Shown: positions 1-9,197 of the stretch, in pieces
Layout: every line of letters starts with the position of its first letter
Numbering within the stretch: the first letter of the stretch is position 1
Assembly: GCA_002435595.1 (NCBI GenBank)
Contig: DJBL01000104.1
Coordinates: forward strand, 1-50,151
Origin: Stenotrophomonas maltophilia
GTDB lineage: Bacteria; Pseudomonadota; Gammaproteobacteria; Xanthomonadales; Xanthomonadaceae
Direction of reading: 5' to 3'
Length of the DNA stretch: 50,151 bases
Made by a program: the position numbers and the translations under genes
The notes under the pieces: generated by a model
Told to the model about the DNA's origin: nothing
Seen by the model: only the letters and a program-made list of their open reading frames with translations
Databases searched by the model: none

Positions 1-956
1 CGCGCGGCCACGTCGGTGGCCACCAGGATTTCCAGCTGGCCCTTCTGGAAGCGGTTGAGCAGGCTCTCGCGCTTCTTCTGCGGCACGTCGCCGGAGAGCA
101 CGCCGACGCGGTAGCCGGCCTTTTCCAGCGAACGGGCCACGCGCTCGACGAACACCTTGGTGTTGACGAAGACCATGGTGCGCGCGCCTTCGCTGCGCGA
201 CAGCAGGCCCAGCAGCAACGGGATCTTTTCTTCGTCGGCCGGGAAGTAGATGCGCTGGCGAACCCGGGCGGCGGTGATCGACTCACTCTCCACCACCAGC
301 TTCTGCGGCTCGTTCATGTGCTCATAGGCCAGCTCCAGCACGCGATGGCTGAGCGTGGCGCTGAACAGCAGGGTCTGGCGCGTGGTGCGCTCGGGCATGC
401 GGCGCAGCAGGAAGCGGATGTCCTTGATGAAGCCCAGGTCGAACATGCGGTCGGCTTCGTCGAGCACGCAGATCTCGCAGGCGTGCAGCGAGACCACCTT
501 GTGCTGCTTGACGTAGTCGATCAGCCGGCCCGGGGTGGCGATGATCACGTCCACGCCCTGCTGCAGGATCTCGCGCTGCTTGTCGTAATCCACGCCGCCA
601 TAGACCAGCGCGAAGCGCAGGCCCAGGTCCGAGCCGAACTTGACCGCATCCTTGTGGATCTGGATGGCCAGTTCGCGGGTCGGGGCCAGGATCAGCGCGC
701 GCGGGTCTTCCGGCTTGCGGTCGGCCAGGGCCGGGCGGGTCAGCAGGCGGTTCACCACCGCGACCAGGAAGGCCAGCGTCTTGCCGGTACCGGTCTGGGC
801 CTGGCCGGCGACGTCGCCGCCGGGCAGCGCGACCGGCAGGGTCAGCGCCTGGATGGGCGTGCAACGGGTGAATCCGGCTCCTTCAAGGCCGGCCTGCAGG
901 GCCGGGTGCAGCTCGAAGGAGGAGAAGGTCAAATCGGTCAGCGGTTTGTCGCTCAT
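1..956 (-). CDS. rhlB: ATP-dependent RNA helicase RhlB (DEAD-box), C-terminus cut by window edge
   Basis: Reading the minus strand from the ATG at 956 gives a protein starting MSDKPLTDLTFSSFELHP, followed by a Q-motif (FTRCTPIQ), Walker A AQTGTGKT, PTREL, ATPGR, the DEAD box (VLDEADRMFD) and SAT (LLFSATLSHR). The frame stays open to base 1, where helicase domain 2 (FVNTKVFVERVA, LSGDVPQKKRES) is still being read, so about 318 residues are present and the C-terminal part is missing. RhlB unwinds RNA and, in other gammaproteobacteria, feeds structured RNA to the degradosome. It is divergent from trxA-rho, an arrangement I associate with Xanthomonadaceae. Identity is inferred from motif order and the N-terminal sequence. 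Confidence 0.95.
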   Translation of the reverse strand, partial: MSDKPLTDLTFSSFELHPALQAGLEGAGFTRCTPIQALTLPVALPGGDVAGQAQTGTGKTLAFLVAVVNRLLTRPALADRKPEDPRALILAPTRELAIQIHKDAVKFGSDLGLRFALVYGGVDYDKQREILQQGVDVIIATPGRLIDYVKQHKVVSLHACEICVLDEADRMFDLGFIKDIRFLLRRMPERTTRQTLLFSATLSHRVLELAYEHMNEPQKLVVESESITAARVRQRIYFPADEEKIPLLLGLLSRSEGARTMVFVNTKVFVERVARSLEKAGYRVGVLSGDVPQKKRESLLNRFQKGQLEILVATDVAA

Positions 957-1524
957 GTGTCCGTCTTGGTAAGGCCGGCCCGGCAGCGGTGCGCGGGAGG
1001 CTTGCAATCTTGGGGGGCACCGTCGCCATTGCGGGCCCTGCGCCGGGATCGGCGGGGCCGGACCATCAGGTCTGCGGGCGCCGCACAGTGACCCAGTTTA
1101 GCGCAATGTCGGCGCCAAACCGGGGTTGTTCGTCGCAGCGGGGGCCGAGACGCGGCCCCGGGCCGGTCGCGCGCCGCCCCGGGCGCGCCCCGCCGACGCT
1201 GTTTTCAGGCCCTTCACGGGGCCTGCCGCCGGTTGAACAGCCCCGCCCGGCGGCACTGGAAGCGCCCCGGGGATGCCCGCATATCAGTCCCAGTTGCCCG
1301 ATCAAAGCGGGATACCAGTCACAGGATGCTCGGTTCCAGCCTGCACCTGCCCACCCGCGGCGATAGGGGTACACTGCCCGCCGTGAGCGTCCAGGCATCC
1401 TACCTGGCGCACCGCTGGCCGCCTGCGCGGCCACGAGGCAGCAGACGCGGACGGCACCGCCAGGTGGCGTCCAAATTCAACCTCCTCCGGCCCGGCCGGG
1501 TGCATTTCCAGACGAGAAACCAAG
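957..1524. other. Intergenic region between divergent rhlB and trxA
   Basis: This 568-base stretch has no convincing gene; the short frames in it lack ribosome sites and family resemblance. It must carry the promoters of both flanking genes. A TACACT hexamer at 1370-1375 is a possible -10 element for trxA, but no good -35 lies at the right distance. A short hairpin (CAGGCCC, 6-base loop, GGGCCTG) sits at 1206-1225 without a T-tract on either strand. Confidence 0.6.
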
Positions 1525-1854
1525 ATGAGCGACAAGGTTGTACATGTCGGCGATGCCGACTTCGATAGCGCAGTGCTGAATTCCAAGGAACCGGTGCTGG
1601 TCGATTTCTGGGCCGAGTGGTGTGGCCCGTGCAAGATGATCGCCCCCGCCCTGGACGAGCTGGCCGACGCCTACAACGGCCGCGCCAAGATCGCCAAGGT
1701 CAACGTGGACCAGAACCGCGCCCTGGCCGCCAAGTACCACGTGCGCTCGATCCCGATGCTGCTGGTGTTCAAGGACGGCGAAGTCCAGGCCCAGCAGATC
1801 GGCGCGGTCGGCAAGGCCCAGCTGGCCGGCATGCTCGACAAGGCCCTGGCCTGA
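1525..1854 (+). CDS. trxA: Thioredoxin
   Basis: A 109-residue cytoplasmic thioredoxin, the usual length for TrxA. The redox motif WCGPC is at residues 32-36 and the cis-proline loop RSIPMLLVF lies in the second half. It reduces protein disulfides with electrons from thioredoxin reductase. The ATG has a modest GAGAA Shine-Dalgarno stretch upstream. rho follows 223 bases downstream on the same strand, so the two may be partly co-transcribed; a hairpin without a T-tract lies between them. Nothing unusual is seen in the protein. Confidence 0.97.
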   Translation: MSDKVVHVGDADFDSAVLNSKEPVLVDFWAEWCGPCKMIAPALDELADAYNGRAKIAKVNVDQNRALAAKYHVRSIPMLLVFKDGEVQAQQIGAVGKAQLAGMLDKALA

Positions 1855-1862
1855 TCCAGACA

Positions 1863-1886
1863 GGCAGCCGGCCACGGTCGGCTGCC
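1863..1886 (+). repeat. Hairpin just after trxA
   Basis: Perfect 8-bp arms GGCAGCCG / CGGCTGCC flank an 8-base loop, starting nine bases after the trxA stop. No T-tract follows, so it is not a classical intrinsic terminator. It could protect the trxA 3' end or pause polymerase before the rho leader. Confidence 0.5.
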
Positions 1887-2077
1887 CCGCGGGCCCGGCG
1901 CCTGCATGAATGACCCTGCCCCACCCGGCTTGCGCGCCGCCGCGAGCCGGTGTTAGTGTCGGCAGCATCCGGCCGCATTCGCGCGCCGCATCTTCTGGAC
2001 GACGTTCTTTCCAGAATCCTTTCCCAAACTTCGCCGCCCTGCCGGGCGCTCGCACCTTCCAGCGAGGAATCCAGCAC

Positions 2078-3853
2078 TTGTCCGATATCACTACTTCCGA
2101 ACCCGGGAGCGCTGACGCGCCTGCCGAGAAGCGCGTGCGCAAGCCGCGCGTCGCCAAGGCCGCCGCCAGCACCGCTGCCGACGCCGGTTCCCCCCCCGCA
2201 CAACAATCCGCCCTGCCCCTGGCTGCCGCGCCTGACGCGCCGGCGCCGGTCGCCGCTCCGTCGGCGCCCCAGCAGGCCCCGGCCGGCGATGCCTCGCCTG
2301 GCCAGGGCGGCGCGCAGCAGGACACCGGCGACGGTGGCCAGCGCAACCAGAATGGCAACAACGGCAACAACAACGCCAAGGGCGGGCAGAACCCGTACCA
2401 GCAGGGCCAGGGCCAAGGTCAGAACCAGGGCCAGGGCCAGGGCAACCGCCGTGACCGCTTCCGCAATCGCCGCGACCGTGACCGCAACCGCGGTGGCGAT
2501 CGCTACAACGACGACGGCATGCCGCAGGACAGCGGTGAACAGCAGCCGTTCGTGCGCAGCCAGCAGGCCAACGTGCCCGAGGGCTTCCCGGTCTATTCGC
2601 TGAGCGACCTCAAGCGCATGCCGGCACAGAAGCTGCTGGAAATCGCCGAGCAGCTGCAGATTTCCGAAGGCGTGGCCCGCGCCCGCAAGCAGGACGTGAT
2701 CTTTGCCCTGCTCAAGGTGCTCACCCGCCACGGTGACGGCGTGGCCGCCGATGGCGTGCTGGAAATCCTGCCGGACGGCTTCGGTTTCCTGCGTGCCGCA
2801 GAAGCCAGCTACCTGGCCGGCCCGGACGATACCTACATTTCGCCCAGCCAGATCCGCCGCTTCAACCTGCGCACCGGCGACCACCTGTCCGGCCGCATCC
2901 GCTTCCCCAAGGACGGCGAGCGCTACTTCGCGCTGTCCATCGTGGACACCATCAACGGTGAGCCGCTGGAAGCGTCCAAGAACAAGGTGCTGTTCGAGAA
3001 CCTCACCCCGCTGTTCCCGCGCAAGCGCTTCACCCTGGAACGCGGCAACGGTTCGTCCGAGGACATCACCGGCCGCATCCTCGATCTGATGGCACCGCAG
3101 GGCAAGGGTCAGCGTGCGCTGATCGTGTCCCCGCCCAAGGCCGGCAAGACGATGATGATGCAGCAGGTGGCCACGGCGATCACCACCAATCATCCGGAAG
3201 TGCACATGATCGTGCTGCTGATCGATGAGCGCCCGGAAGAAGTGACCGAAATGCAGCGCACCGTGCGCGGCGAGGTCATCAGCTCCACCTTCGACGAGCC
3301 GGCCGCCCGTCACGTGCAGGTCGCCGAAATGGTGATCGAGCGTGCCAAGCGCCTGGTCGAACACAAGAAGGACGTGGTGATCCTGCTCGACTCCATCACC
3401 CGCCTGGCGCGTGCCTACAACAACGTGGTGCCCAGCTCCGGCAAGGTGCTTACCGGTGGTGTGGACGCCAACGCCCTGCACCGTCCCAAGCGCTTCTTCG
3501 GCGCCGCGCGCAACGTTGAGGAAGGCGGCAGCCTGACCATCATCGCCACCGCGCTGGTGGACACCGGCAGCAAGATGGACGAAGTGATCTACGAAGAGTT
3601 CAAGGGCACCGGCAACAGCGAAGTGCACCTGAACCGTCGTATCACCGAAAAGCGCGTCTACCCGGCCATCGACATCAACCGTTCCGGCACCCGCCGCGAA
3701 GACCTGCTGATCGAACCGGAGCTGCTGCAGAAGATCTGGATCCTGCGCAAGCTGCTGCATCCGATGGACGAAATCGCCGCGATGGAGTTCCTGCTCGACA
3801 AGATGAAGAACACCAAGTCCAACGACGAGTTCTTCGGTTCGATGAAGCGCTGA
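2078..3853 (+). CDS. rho: Transcription termination factor Rho, TTG start, extended N-terminus
   Basis: Hexameric RNA-dependent ATPase that ends transcription at unstructured C-rich RNA. I choose the TTG at 2078 (MSDITTSEPG...) because GAGGAA at 2064-2069 sits 8 bases upstream; an in-frame ATG at 1910 would add a 56-residue stretch that looks non-coding. This gives 591 residues, against about 420 in E. coli. The extra length is an Ala/Pro-rich segment followed by an N/G/Q-rich then Arg-rich low-complexity stretch (about residues 85-150). After that come the Rho_N domain (VYSLSDLKRMPAQKLLEIAE, ~170-215), the cold-shock-like RNA-binding domain (GFGFLR), Walker A PPKAGKT (~351), Walker B DVVILLDSITR (~432), the Q-loop (LTGGVDANALHRPKRFFG) and the R-loop region DKMKNTKSNDEF. 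The gene ends at a strong terminator. Confidence 0.97.
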   Translation: MSDITTSEPGSADAPAEKRVRKPRVAKAAASTAADAGSPPAQQSALPLAAAPDAPAPVAAPSAPQQAPAGDASPGQGGAQQDTGDGGQRNQNGNNGNNNAKGGQNPYQQGQGQGQNQGQGQGNRRDRFRNRRDRDRNRGGDRYNDDGMPQDSGEQQPFVRSQQANVPEGFPVYSLSDLKRMPAQKLLEIAEQLQISEGVARARKQDVIFALLKVLTRHGDGVAADGVLEILPDGFGFLRAAEASYLAGPDDTYISPSQIRRFNLRTGDHLSGRIRFPKDGERYFALSIVDTINGEPLEASKNKVLFENLTPLFPRKRFTLERGNGSSEDITGRILDLMAPQGKGQRALIVSPPKAGKTMMMQQVATAITTNHPEVHMIVLLIDERPEEVTEMQRTVRGEVISSTFDEPAARHVQVAEMVIERAKRLVEHKKDVVILLDSITRLARAYNNVVPSSGKVLTGGVDANALHRPKRFFGAARNVEEGGSLTIIATALVDTGSKMDEVIYEEFKGTGNSEVHLNRRITEKRVYPAIDINRSGTRREDLLIEPELLQKIWILRKLLHPMDEIAAMEFLLDKMKNTKSNDEFFGSMKR

Positions 3854-3873
3854 TACGCGTTTCAGGCGAACAG

Positions 3874-3902
3874 AAAAAGGCCCCGCATCGCGGGGCCTTT
3901 TT
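3874..3902. terminator. Bidirectional intrinsic terminator between rho and the GH3 gene
   Basis: An A5 tract, the stem GGCCCCGC / GCGGGGCC with a 3-base loop, then T5. Read on the plus strand it ends rho; read on the minus strand the A-tract becomes a T-tract and ends the convergent glycosidase gene. Confidence 0.92.
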
Positions 3903-3929
3903 CGTTGTGGGGATGCGTGGCGCCGGTCG

Positions 3930-6467
3930 TTACGGGCAGGCCACCGCCCCGTCCGCCTTGTCCGCGTCCACCGATACGCGCACCTGGGTGAAGGCCGCCG
4001 CGAAGGGCGCCTCGGCACTCACCACGAACGGCGCCTCGACCGCGCCCAGGTCCACCCCGCGCCTGGCCAAGCAGGCCAGCGGCACGGTGACGGTCTGCTT
4101 CTGGCCGGGGGCCAGCGTGCCCAGCAACGGGGCGATATCCACCCCACCCTCGCAGCCAGCGCCGCACTGCATGCTTACCGTGACCGGCGAGACGGGCCGC
4201 TGCACCAGCTGCACATCGAACTGCAACGCGCCGTGGTTGCGCGCCAACGCGCCCAGGTTGCGCCGCGAGGTGCTGCGCGCGATCAGCTGCGCCGGCGCCA
4301 GCCACGTGACCAGTTTGGCATCCTGCTGGGTGTTGACCTGCACCGTGCGCACCTGCACCACCGGCGTGGTCGCCGGCCAGGCCAGGGTGGCGTTGAGGTC
4401 GTTGCCCAGCGGCTGGGTGGCGCCGTTGGCGGCCACGTGCAGCGAGAACGGCGGCGTATCGGCGCGGTTGAAGATCGGCAGCGTGGTCACCGCCCCGCAG
4501 TTGTCCGGATTGGCCTCGGGCAACCGGGCCACGTTGCCCGCCGCGCCATAGCCCAACCCGTAGCCGAGCTTGAACAGCACCGGCCGCTTCGGGTCCGGCT
4601 GGTCGATCGGTGCCGGGCATGGCACGCCCGGCCACGGGAAGCTGAGCCGGCCACGGAAGTCGTGCGCCGGCTTGCCCGCCGTGTCGGCCAGCAGCACGTC
4701 GGTGATGCCACGCCCTTCGGTGCCCGGCAGCCACGCGGCCACGAACGCGTCGGACAGGTTGAGCAGGTCGTTGGTGTACATCGGCCTGCCGGAGAAGTAC
4801 ACGGTGACCACCGGTTTGCCGGTGGCCTGGGCCGCGCGCAGCACCGCCAGGTCCTGCGGATAGGCGCGGCTGTGGCTGACCGGATCGGAGGCCAGGATGT
4901 CACCGTTGGTCTCCGCGTACGGGGTTTCGCCCACCACCGCCACCACCACGTCGAAGCGGGTCGGATCCAGGTCGCGGCCATCGGCGCTGTAGGCCACCTG
5001 CCGCGTACCCAGCTCGGCGCGCAATGCCCCCAGCAGGGAATCGGCGTTGGGGAAATCGGCGTTGCTGTTCTCGGTGCCCTGCCAGGTCAGCGACCAGCCG
5101 CCGGTCTGGTCGGACAGGCTGTCGGCGCTCTTGCCCACCACCATCACCCGCGCGTCGCGGCGCAGGGGCAGGGCCTTGTCCTGGTTCTTCAGCAGTACCA
5201 GCGATTCGGCCACGGCGCGACGCGCCAGCGCGCGGTGCTGCACCGCGCTGGCGTCGCCTGCATGGCGGCTGTCGGACGGCGTGTGCTCGAACAGACCGGC
5301 GCGCAGCTTCACCCGCAGGATGCGGCTGACAGCGTCATCGATGCGGGCCATCGGTATCTCGCCGCTTTCCACCTGCGCGGTGGTATTGGCGATGAAGGCT
5401 TTCCAGTCGTCGGGCACCATCACCATGTCGATGCCGGCGTTGATCGCCTGCGCGCAGCTGTCGTTGCGGCACCCGGGCACCTGCGCGATGCCATTCCAGT
5501 CGGAGACGACGAAACCGTCGAAGCCCATCTTGTCCTTCAGCGCGTCGGTGAGCAGCGCCTTGTTGCCGTGCATCTTGCCGTAGTCCACCCGACCGCTGCG
5601 GTCGTTCCAGCTGTTGAACGAGGCCATCACCGTCTGCACGCCTTCGCCGAGCGCACCGTAGTAGCCCTGGCCGTGCACGTTGACCATGGTGGCCTTGTCC
5701 ACCCGCGCCTCGCCCTGGTCGCGGCCGTGGTCGGTGGCGCCATCGCCGATGTAATGCTTGGCCGTGGCCACCACGTTGCCGTCGTCGCCGAAACGGCCCT
5801 GTGCGCCCTTGACGTAGGCCCGGGCATACTCGCGCACCACCGCCGGATCGGAGGAGAAGCTCTCGTAGGTGCGGCCCCAGCGTGGATCGTGCGCCACCGC
5901 CAGGGTCGGGGCGAACACCCAGTCGATGCCGGTGGCACGGGTAGCGCGCGCGGTGGCCGCGCCGATGCGCTCGATCAGCTCGGCATCGCCGGCCGCGCCC
6001 AGGCCGATGTTGTGCGGGAACAGCGTGGCCCCGTAAACGTTGTTGTGCCCGTGCACCGCGTCGGTGCCCCAGATCACCGGGATCGGCGTGGCCGCGTCGG
6101 TGGCCAGCGACGCGGCGCGATAGGCCTCGGCCAGTGCCAGCCAGTCGGCCACGCGGGCGTGCTTGTCCATGCCCGGCCAGGAACCACCGCCGTTGAGCAC
6201 CGAGCCGATGTAGTACTGGCGCACCTGCGCGGGGGTGATGGTCTTGATCTCGGGCTGGGTCATCTGCCCGATCTTCTGCGCCAGGGTCATCTGCGCCAGG
6301 ATCTGCTGCACGCGCGCCTCCAGCGCGGCATCCGGCGCGATCGCACTGGTCACCCGCGGCCACTCCTGCAGCGGCGCGTCGGCAGCCGATGCGGCCGCGA
6401 CCGGGGTGGCCAGGGCCAGCAGCAGGCAGCTGCCAAGGAGCGTCTTGTTGGGGCTGTTCACTGACAT
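3930..6467 (-). CDS. Exported glycoside hydrolase family 3 beta-glucosidase / glucan exohydrolase
   Basis: An 845-residue protein with a cleavable signal peptide (LLGSCLLLALATPVAAASA), so periplasmic or secreted. The GH3 N-terminal barrel shows KHYIGDGATDHGRDQG and VVSDWNGI; the Asp in SDW (residue 323) is the expected nucleophile. The GH3 C-terminal domain follows, then about 170 residues matching the galactose-binding-like ExoP C-terminal domain of marine and Xanthomonas glucan exohydrolases. The family removes glucose from the non-reducing end of beta-glucans; the precise linkage cannot be read from sequence. Start choice is uncertain: GGAGG at 6471-6475 is only 3 bases from this ATG but 9 bases from an in-frame GTG at 6461, which keeps the signal peptide. 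It has its own promoter carrying a LacI-type operator and belongs to the sugar locus with the regulator, permease and receptor. Confidence 0.93.
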   Translation of the reverse strand: MSVNSPNKTLLGSCLLLALATPVAAASAADAPLQEWPRVTSAIAPDAALEARVQQILAQMTLAQKIGQMTQPEIKTITPAQVRQYYIGSVLNGGGSWPGMDKHARVADWLALAEAYRAASLATDAATPIPVIWGTDAVHGHNNVYGATLFPHNIGLGAAGDAELIERIGAATARATRATGIDWVFAPTLAVAHDPRWGRTYESFSSDPAVVREYARAYVKGAQGRFGDDGNVVATAKHYIGDGATDHGRDQGEARVDKATMVNVHGQGYYGALGEGVQTVMASFNSWNDRSGRVDYGKMHGNKALLTDALKDKMGFDGFVVSDWNGIAQVPGCRNDSCAQAINAGIDMVMVPDDWKAFIANTTAQVESGEIPMARIDDAVSRILRVKLRAGLFEHTPSDSRHAGDASAVQHRALARRAVAESLVLLKNQDKALPLRRDARVMVVGKSADSLSDQTGGWSLTWQGTENSNADFPNADSLLGALRAELGTRQVAYSADGRDLDPTRFDVVVAVVGETPYAETNGDILASDPVSHSRAYPQDLAVLRAAQATGKPVVTVYFSGRPMYTNDLLNLSDAFVAAWLPGTEGRGITDVLLADTAGKPAHDFRGRLSFPWPGVPCPAPIDQPDPKRPVLFKLGYGLGYGAAGNVARLPEANPDNCGAVTTLPIFNRADTPPFSLHVAANGATQPLGNDLNATLAWPATTPVVQVRTVQVNTQQDAKLVTWLAPAQLIARSTSRRNLGALARNHGALQFDVQLVQRPVSPVTVSMQCGAGCEGGVDIAPLLGTLAPGQKQTVTVPLACLARRGVDLGAVEAPFVVSAEAPFAAAFTQVRVSVDADKADGAVACP

Positions 6468-6578
6468 CTACCTCCGGTGGACGGGTTCGCGATCGGGGTG
6501 GACGCTGCGCATGCCCACCCCACCACGCGGAACATCCCGCCGATGCGATGGCCATTGGATCGATGCAGCGCCCCTGTC

Positions 6579-6592
6579 TGACAGCGCTGTCA
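6579..6592. promoter_or_regulatory. Operator O1: perfect 14-bp palindrome TGACAGCGCTGTCA
   Basis: A perfect palindrome, and the best match of three related sites in this locus (others at 9201-9214 and 9450-9463). It covers the -10 and start-site region of the minus-strand GH3 promoter, where a bound repressor would block initiation. A central CG with dyad symmetry is typical of LacI/GalR-family operators. The natural candidate for binding is the adjacent LacI-family protein; binding itself is inference. Confidence 0.8.
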
Positions 6593-6617
6593 TACAAAGG
6601 CCCGGCACGGCTGTCAA
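6589..6617 (-). promoter_or_regulatory. Sigma-70 promoter of the GH3 gene
   Basis: On the minus strand, consensus TTGACA (6617-6612), a 17-base spacer and TATGAC (6594-6589). The expected transcription start is near 6582, leaving a leader of about 115 bases. Operator O1 overlaps the -10 and the start. Confidence 0.7.
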
Positions 6618-6842
6618 CCGAACACGGCGCACGCGGCGACGCCGGTCACGCCCGGCTTGGCGTTGGCCGCCATCGACATCGGTGGGCAAGGCCAGCGGTG
6701 TTGCGATGCCGCACGGAATTCACCGACGCGCCACGAGCCGTCGCGGCATGGCAACATCCGCCTGCATCGGCAACATCACTGCGGCAGTGCCGCACTACCA
6801 TCGGCACCTGCCGACCTGCCCTTACATAGGATCCACCGCACC

Positions 6843-7850
6843 ATGCGTAGTCGAATCGAGGATGTCGCCGCAGTCGCGGGCGTTTCGATCAAGACCGTGT
6901 CCCGCGTGCTCAACAACGAGCCCAACGTGCGCGCCGAAACACGCGAACGGGTGGCCACGGCCGTGGCGCGGCTGGGCTACAAGCCCAACCTGTCCGCCCG
7001 CAGCCTGGCCGGGCAGCGCTCCTATGCACTGGCGCTGGTGTACAACAATCCCTCGCGCAACTACCTGATGGAAATCCAGAACGGGATGCTCGAGGCCTGC
7101 CATGCCAACCACTACAACCTGATCCTGGGGCCGGTGGGCGTGGGCCGCAGCACCCTGCCCGACCTGGCCGCCCTGTTCGAGAATTCACGGCCCGACGGCG
7201 TGGTGCTGATCCCGCCGTTGACCGACGATGCCGTCGTGCTGGCCTACCTGGAAGAGCACGAGATCCCTTTTTCCAGCATCGCCCCACGCCATCCGGAGGG
7301 CCGTATCGGGGTGCGCATGGACGAGACCACCGCGGTGGTGGAACTGATCGGCCACCTGGTGGCGCAGGGCCATCGCCGTATTGGCCACATCAAGGGTCCG
7401 CGCGCGCACGGTGCGTGCCAGTGGCGCCTGGCCGGCTATCGCCAGGCGCTGCGCGAGCACGGCATTGCCTATGACCCGGCCCTGGTGGCCAACGGGCAGT
7501 TTTCATTCGAGTCGGGGATCGCGGCGGCCAACGCGCTGCTCGACCTGGCCCAGCCACCGACGGCGATCTTCGCGGCCAACGACGACATGGCCGCCGCGGT
7601 GTACCGGGTGGCCGGGCAGCGCGGCCTGCGCGTGCCGCGCGACCTGTCGGTGTGCGGCTTCGATGACACCCCGATCGCCGGACATATCTACCCGGCGCTG
7701 ACCACCGTGCGCCAGCCCACCTCGCACATGGGCCGGCTGGCCACCGAGCAGCTGATCGAACACATCCGCTCCGCCGGGGCCGGCCGCATGGTCACCGTGG
7801 ACCATGCGGTGCTGGTGCGCGAATCCACCCACGCGCCGCGACGGCGCTGA
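6843..7850 (+). CDS. LacI-family transcriptional regulator of the sugar locus
   Basis: A 335-residue regulator of standard LacI length. An N-terminal helix-turn-helix (IEDVAAVAGVSIKTVSRVLN, residues 4-23) and hinge helix (NLSARSLAGQRS) precede a periplasmic-binding-protein-like sugar domain (YALALVYNNPSRNY to FDDTPIAGHIYPALTTVRQP). I chose the ATG at 6843 because the helix-turn-helix begins right after it; a longer frame upstream has no LacI character. AGGA lies 11 bases before it. It is divergent from GH3 and convergent with the permease (9-base gap, no terminator). It probably represses the GH3, permease and receptor genes through the three TGACA/TGTCA sites and is released by a sugar derived from the substrate. 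A separate 15-bp palindrome at 6780-6794 (TGCGGCAGTGCCGCA) could be involved in its own control. Confidence 0.95.
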   Translation: MRSRIEDVAAVAGVSIKTVSRVLNNEPNVRAETRERVATAVARLGYKPNLSARSLAGQRSYALALVYNNPSRNYLMEIQNGMLEACHANHYNLILGPVGVGRSTLPDLAALFENSRPDGVVLIPPLTDDAVVLAYLEEHEIPFSSIAPRHPEGRIGVRMDETTAVVELIGHLVAQGHRRIGHIKGPRAHGACQWRLAGYRQALREHGIAYDPALVANGQFSFESGIAAANALLDLAQPPTAIFAANDDMAAAVYRVAGQRGLRVPRDLSVCGFDDTPIAGHIYPALTTVRQPTSHMGRLATEQLIEHIRSAGAGRMVTVDHAVLVRESTHAPRRR

Positions 7851-7859
7851 GACGCGTGC

Positions 7860-9131
7860 CTACGCGGCGGGGCGCGACCCCCGCCACGCGTAGAACACGA
7901 TGTACAGGTAGCACAGCATCGGCAGCAGGAAGGACAGCTGCAGGCCATGGTGGTCGGCGACCCAGCCCATCGCCAGCGGAACCACCGCACCGCCTACGAT
8001 GGCCATCACCAGCAGGCTGGAGCCCTTGCCGGTGAGCGCGCCAAGGCGTGCGATGGCCAGCGCGAAGATGGTCGGGAACATGATCGAGTTGAACAGCCCG
8101 ATGCTGACCACCGCCCACTTGGCCAAGCCGCCACCGGCCAGCATGGTGACGGCCAGCAGCGCCATCACCACCAGCGCGAAGAGGCCCAGCAGACGGCGCG
8201 GGTCGAGCCGGGCCAGCAGCACGGTGCCGACCAGGCGGCCCACCAGCGCGCCGCCCCAATACATGGACACATACCGGGTGGCCTCCTGCTCGGTCAGGCC
8301 TTCGCCGATGCCCGACATGGACAGGAAGTTGACCAGCACGCTGCCGATGGACACTTCGGCACCCACGTAGAAGAAGATCGCCAGCACGCCGTAGCGCAGG
8401 TGCGGATGCCGCAGCGCATCGCGGATGCGACCGCCGCTGGCCCCTTCTTCCACGCCGGGAATGGCCGGCAGGCGGAACATCCAGATCGCCGCGGCCAACA
8501 CGAACAGCGCGACCGCCAGGCCGAAATACGGCAACTGCACGGACTGCGCTTCGGCGGCGCGGTAGGCCAGGGCCTCGGCCTGCGGCAGCAGCGCCAGTGC
8601 CTCATCGGTGCGTGGTTCGGCCGACAGGATCAGCAGGCCGCCAAACAACGGCGCCAGCGTGGTGCCCAATGCGTTCATCGACTGGGCCAGGGTAAGCCGG
8701 CTGGAGGCGGTCTGTTCCGGCCCCAGCAGCGCCACGTACGGGTTGGCCGCCACCTGCAGCACGGTGATGCCGGTGGCCAGCACGAACAGCGCGCCCAGGA
8801 ACAACCCGTATACGTGCGCGTGCGCAGCCGGCCAGAACAGCAGCGCACCCACGCCGGCGATGGCCAGCCCGGCGACGATGCCGCGCTTGTAGCCCACCGC
8901 GGCGACCAGGCGCCCGGCCGGCAAGGACATCAGGAAGTACGCACCGAAGAAGGTGAACTGCACCAGCATCGCCTGCACCCAGGTAAGCGCGAAGGCCGCC
9001 TTGAGGTGCGGGATGAGGATGTCGTTGAGGCAGGTCAGGAAGCCCCACATGAAGAAGATGGCGGTGACCACCGCCAACGCCACGCGATTGCTCTGCACGT
9101 GTTGACCGCGCACTGCCGCAGGGTTGTCCAT
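7860..9131 (-). CDS. Sugar:proton symporter, FucP/GluP-type MFS permease
   Basis: A 423-residue inner-membrane permease with about 12 hydrophobic segments. The opening (VTAIFFMWGFLTCLNDILIPHLKAAFALTW) is characteristic of the FucP/glucose-galactose transporter branch of the MFS. The chosen ATG at 9131 has AAGGA six to seven bases upstream and begins MDNPAAVRGQHVQSN; an upstream in-frame extension looks non-coding. It should take up the monosaccharide released in the periplasm by the GH3 enzyme. Transcription is divergent from the TonB-dependent receptor, and its own promoter contains a LacI-type operator. Confidence 0.93.
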   Translation of the reverse strand: MDNPAAVRGQHVQSNRVALAVVTAIFFMWGFLTCLNDILIPHLKAAFALTWVQAMLVQFTFFGAYFLMSLPAGRLVAAVGYKRGIVAGLAIAGVGALLFWPAAHAHVYGLFLGALFVLATGITVLQVAANPYVALLGPEQTASSRLTLAQSMNALGTTLAPLFGGLLILSAEPRTDEALALLPQAEALAYRAAEAQSVQLPYFGLAVALFVLAAAIWMFRLPAIPGVEEGASGGRIRDALRHPHLRYGVLAIFFYVGAEVSIGSVLVNFLSMSGIGEGLTEQEATRYVSMYWGGALVGRLVGTVLLARLDPRRLLGLFALVVMALLAVTMLAGGGLAKWAVVSIGLFNSIMFPTIFALAIARLGALTGKGSSLLVMAIVGGAVVPLAMGWVADHHGLQLSFLLPMLCYLYIVFYAWRGSRPAA

Positions 9132-9197
9132 TGCATGTCCTTGTTGAAGGGTGTGCCAGCCATCGGGCGGCCACACATGGAACCCGCTTCGTCATCG

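Noticed and set aside
1206..1225. Hairpin between rhlB and trxA as a terminator
   Set aside because: No T-tract on either strand and no gene ends there.
1910..2077. Upstream ATG for rho adding 56 residues
   Set aside because: The stretch is Arg/Pro/Ser-rich without family resemblance, and TTG-2078 has a well-spaced GAGGAA.
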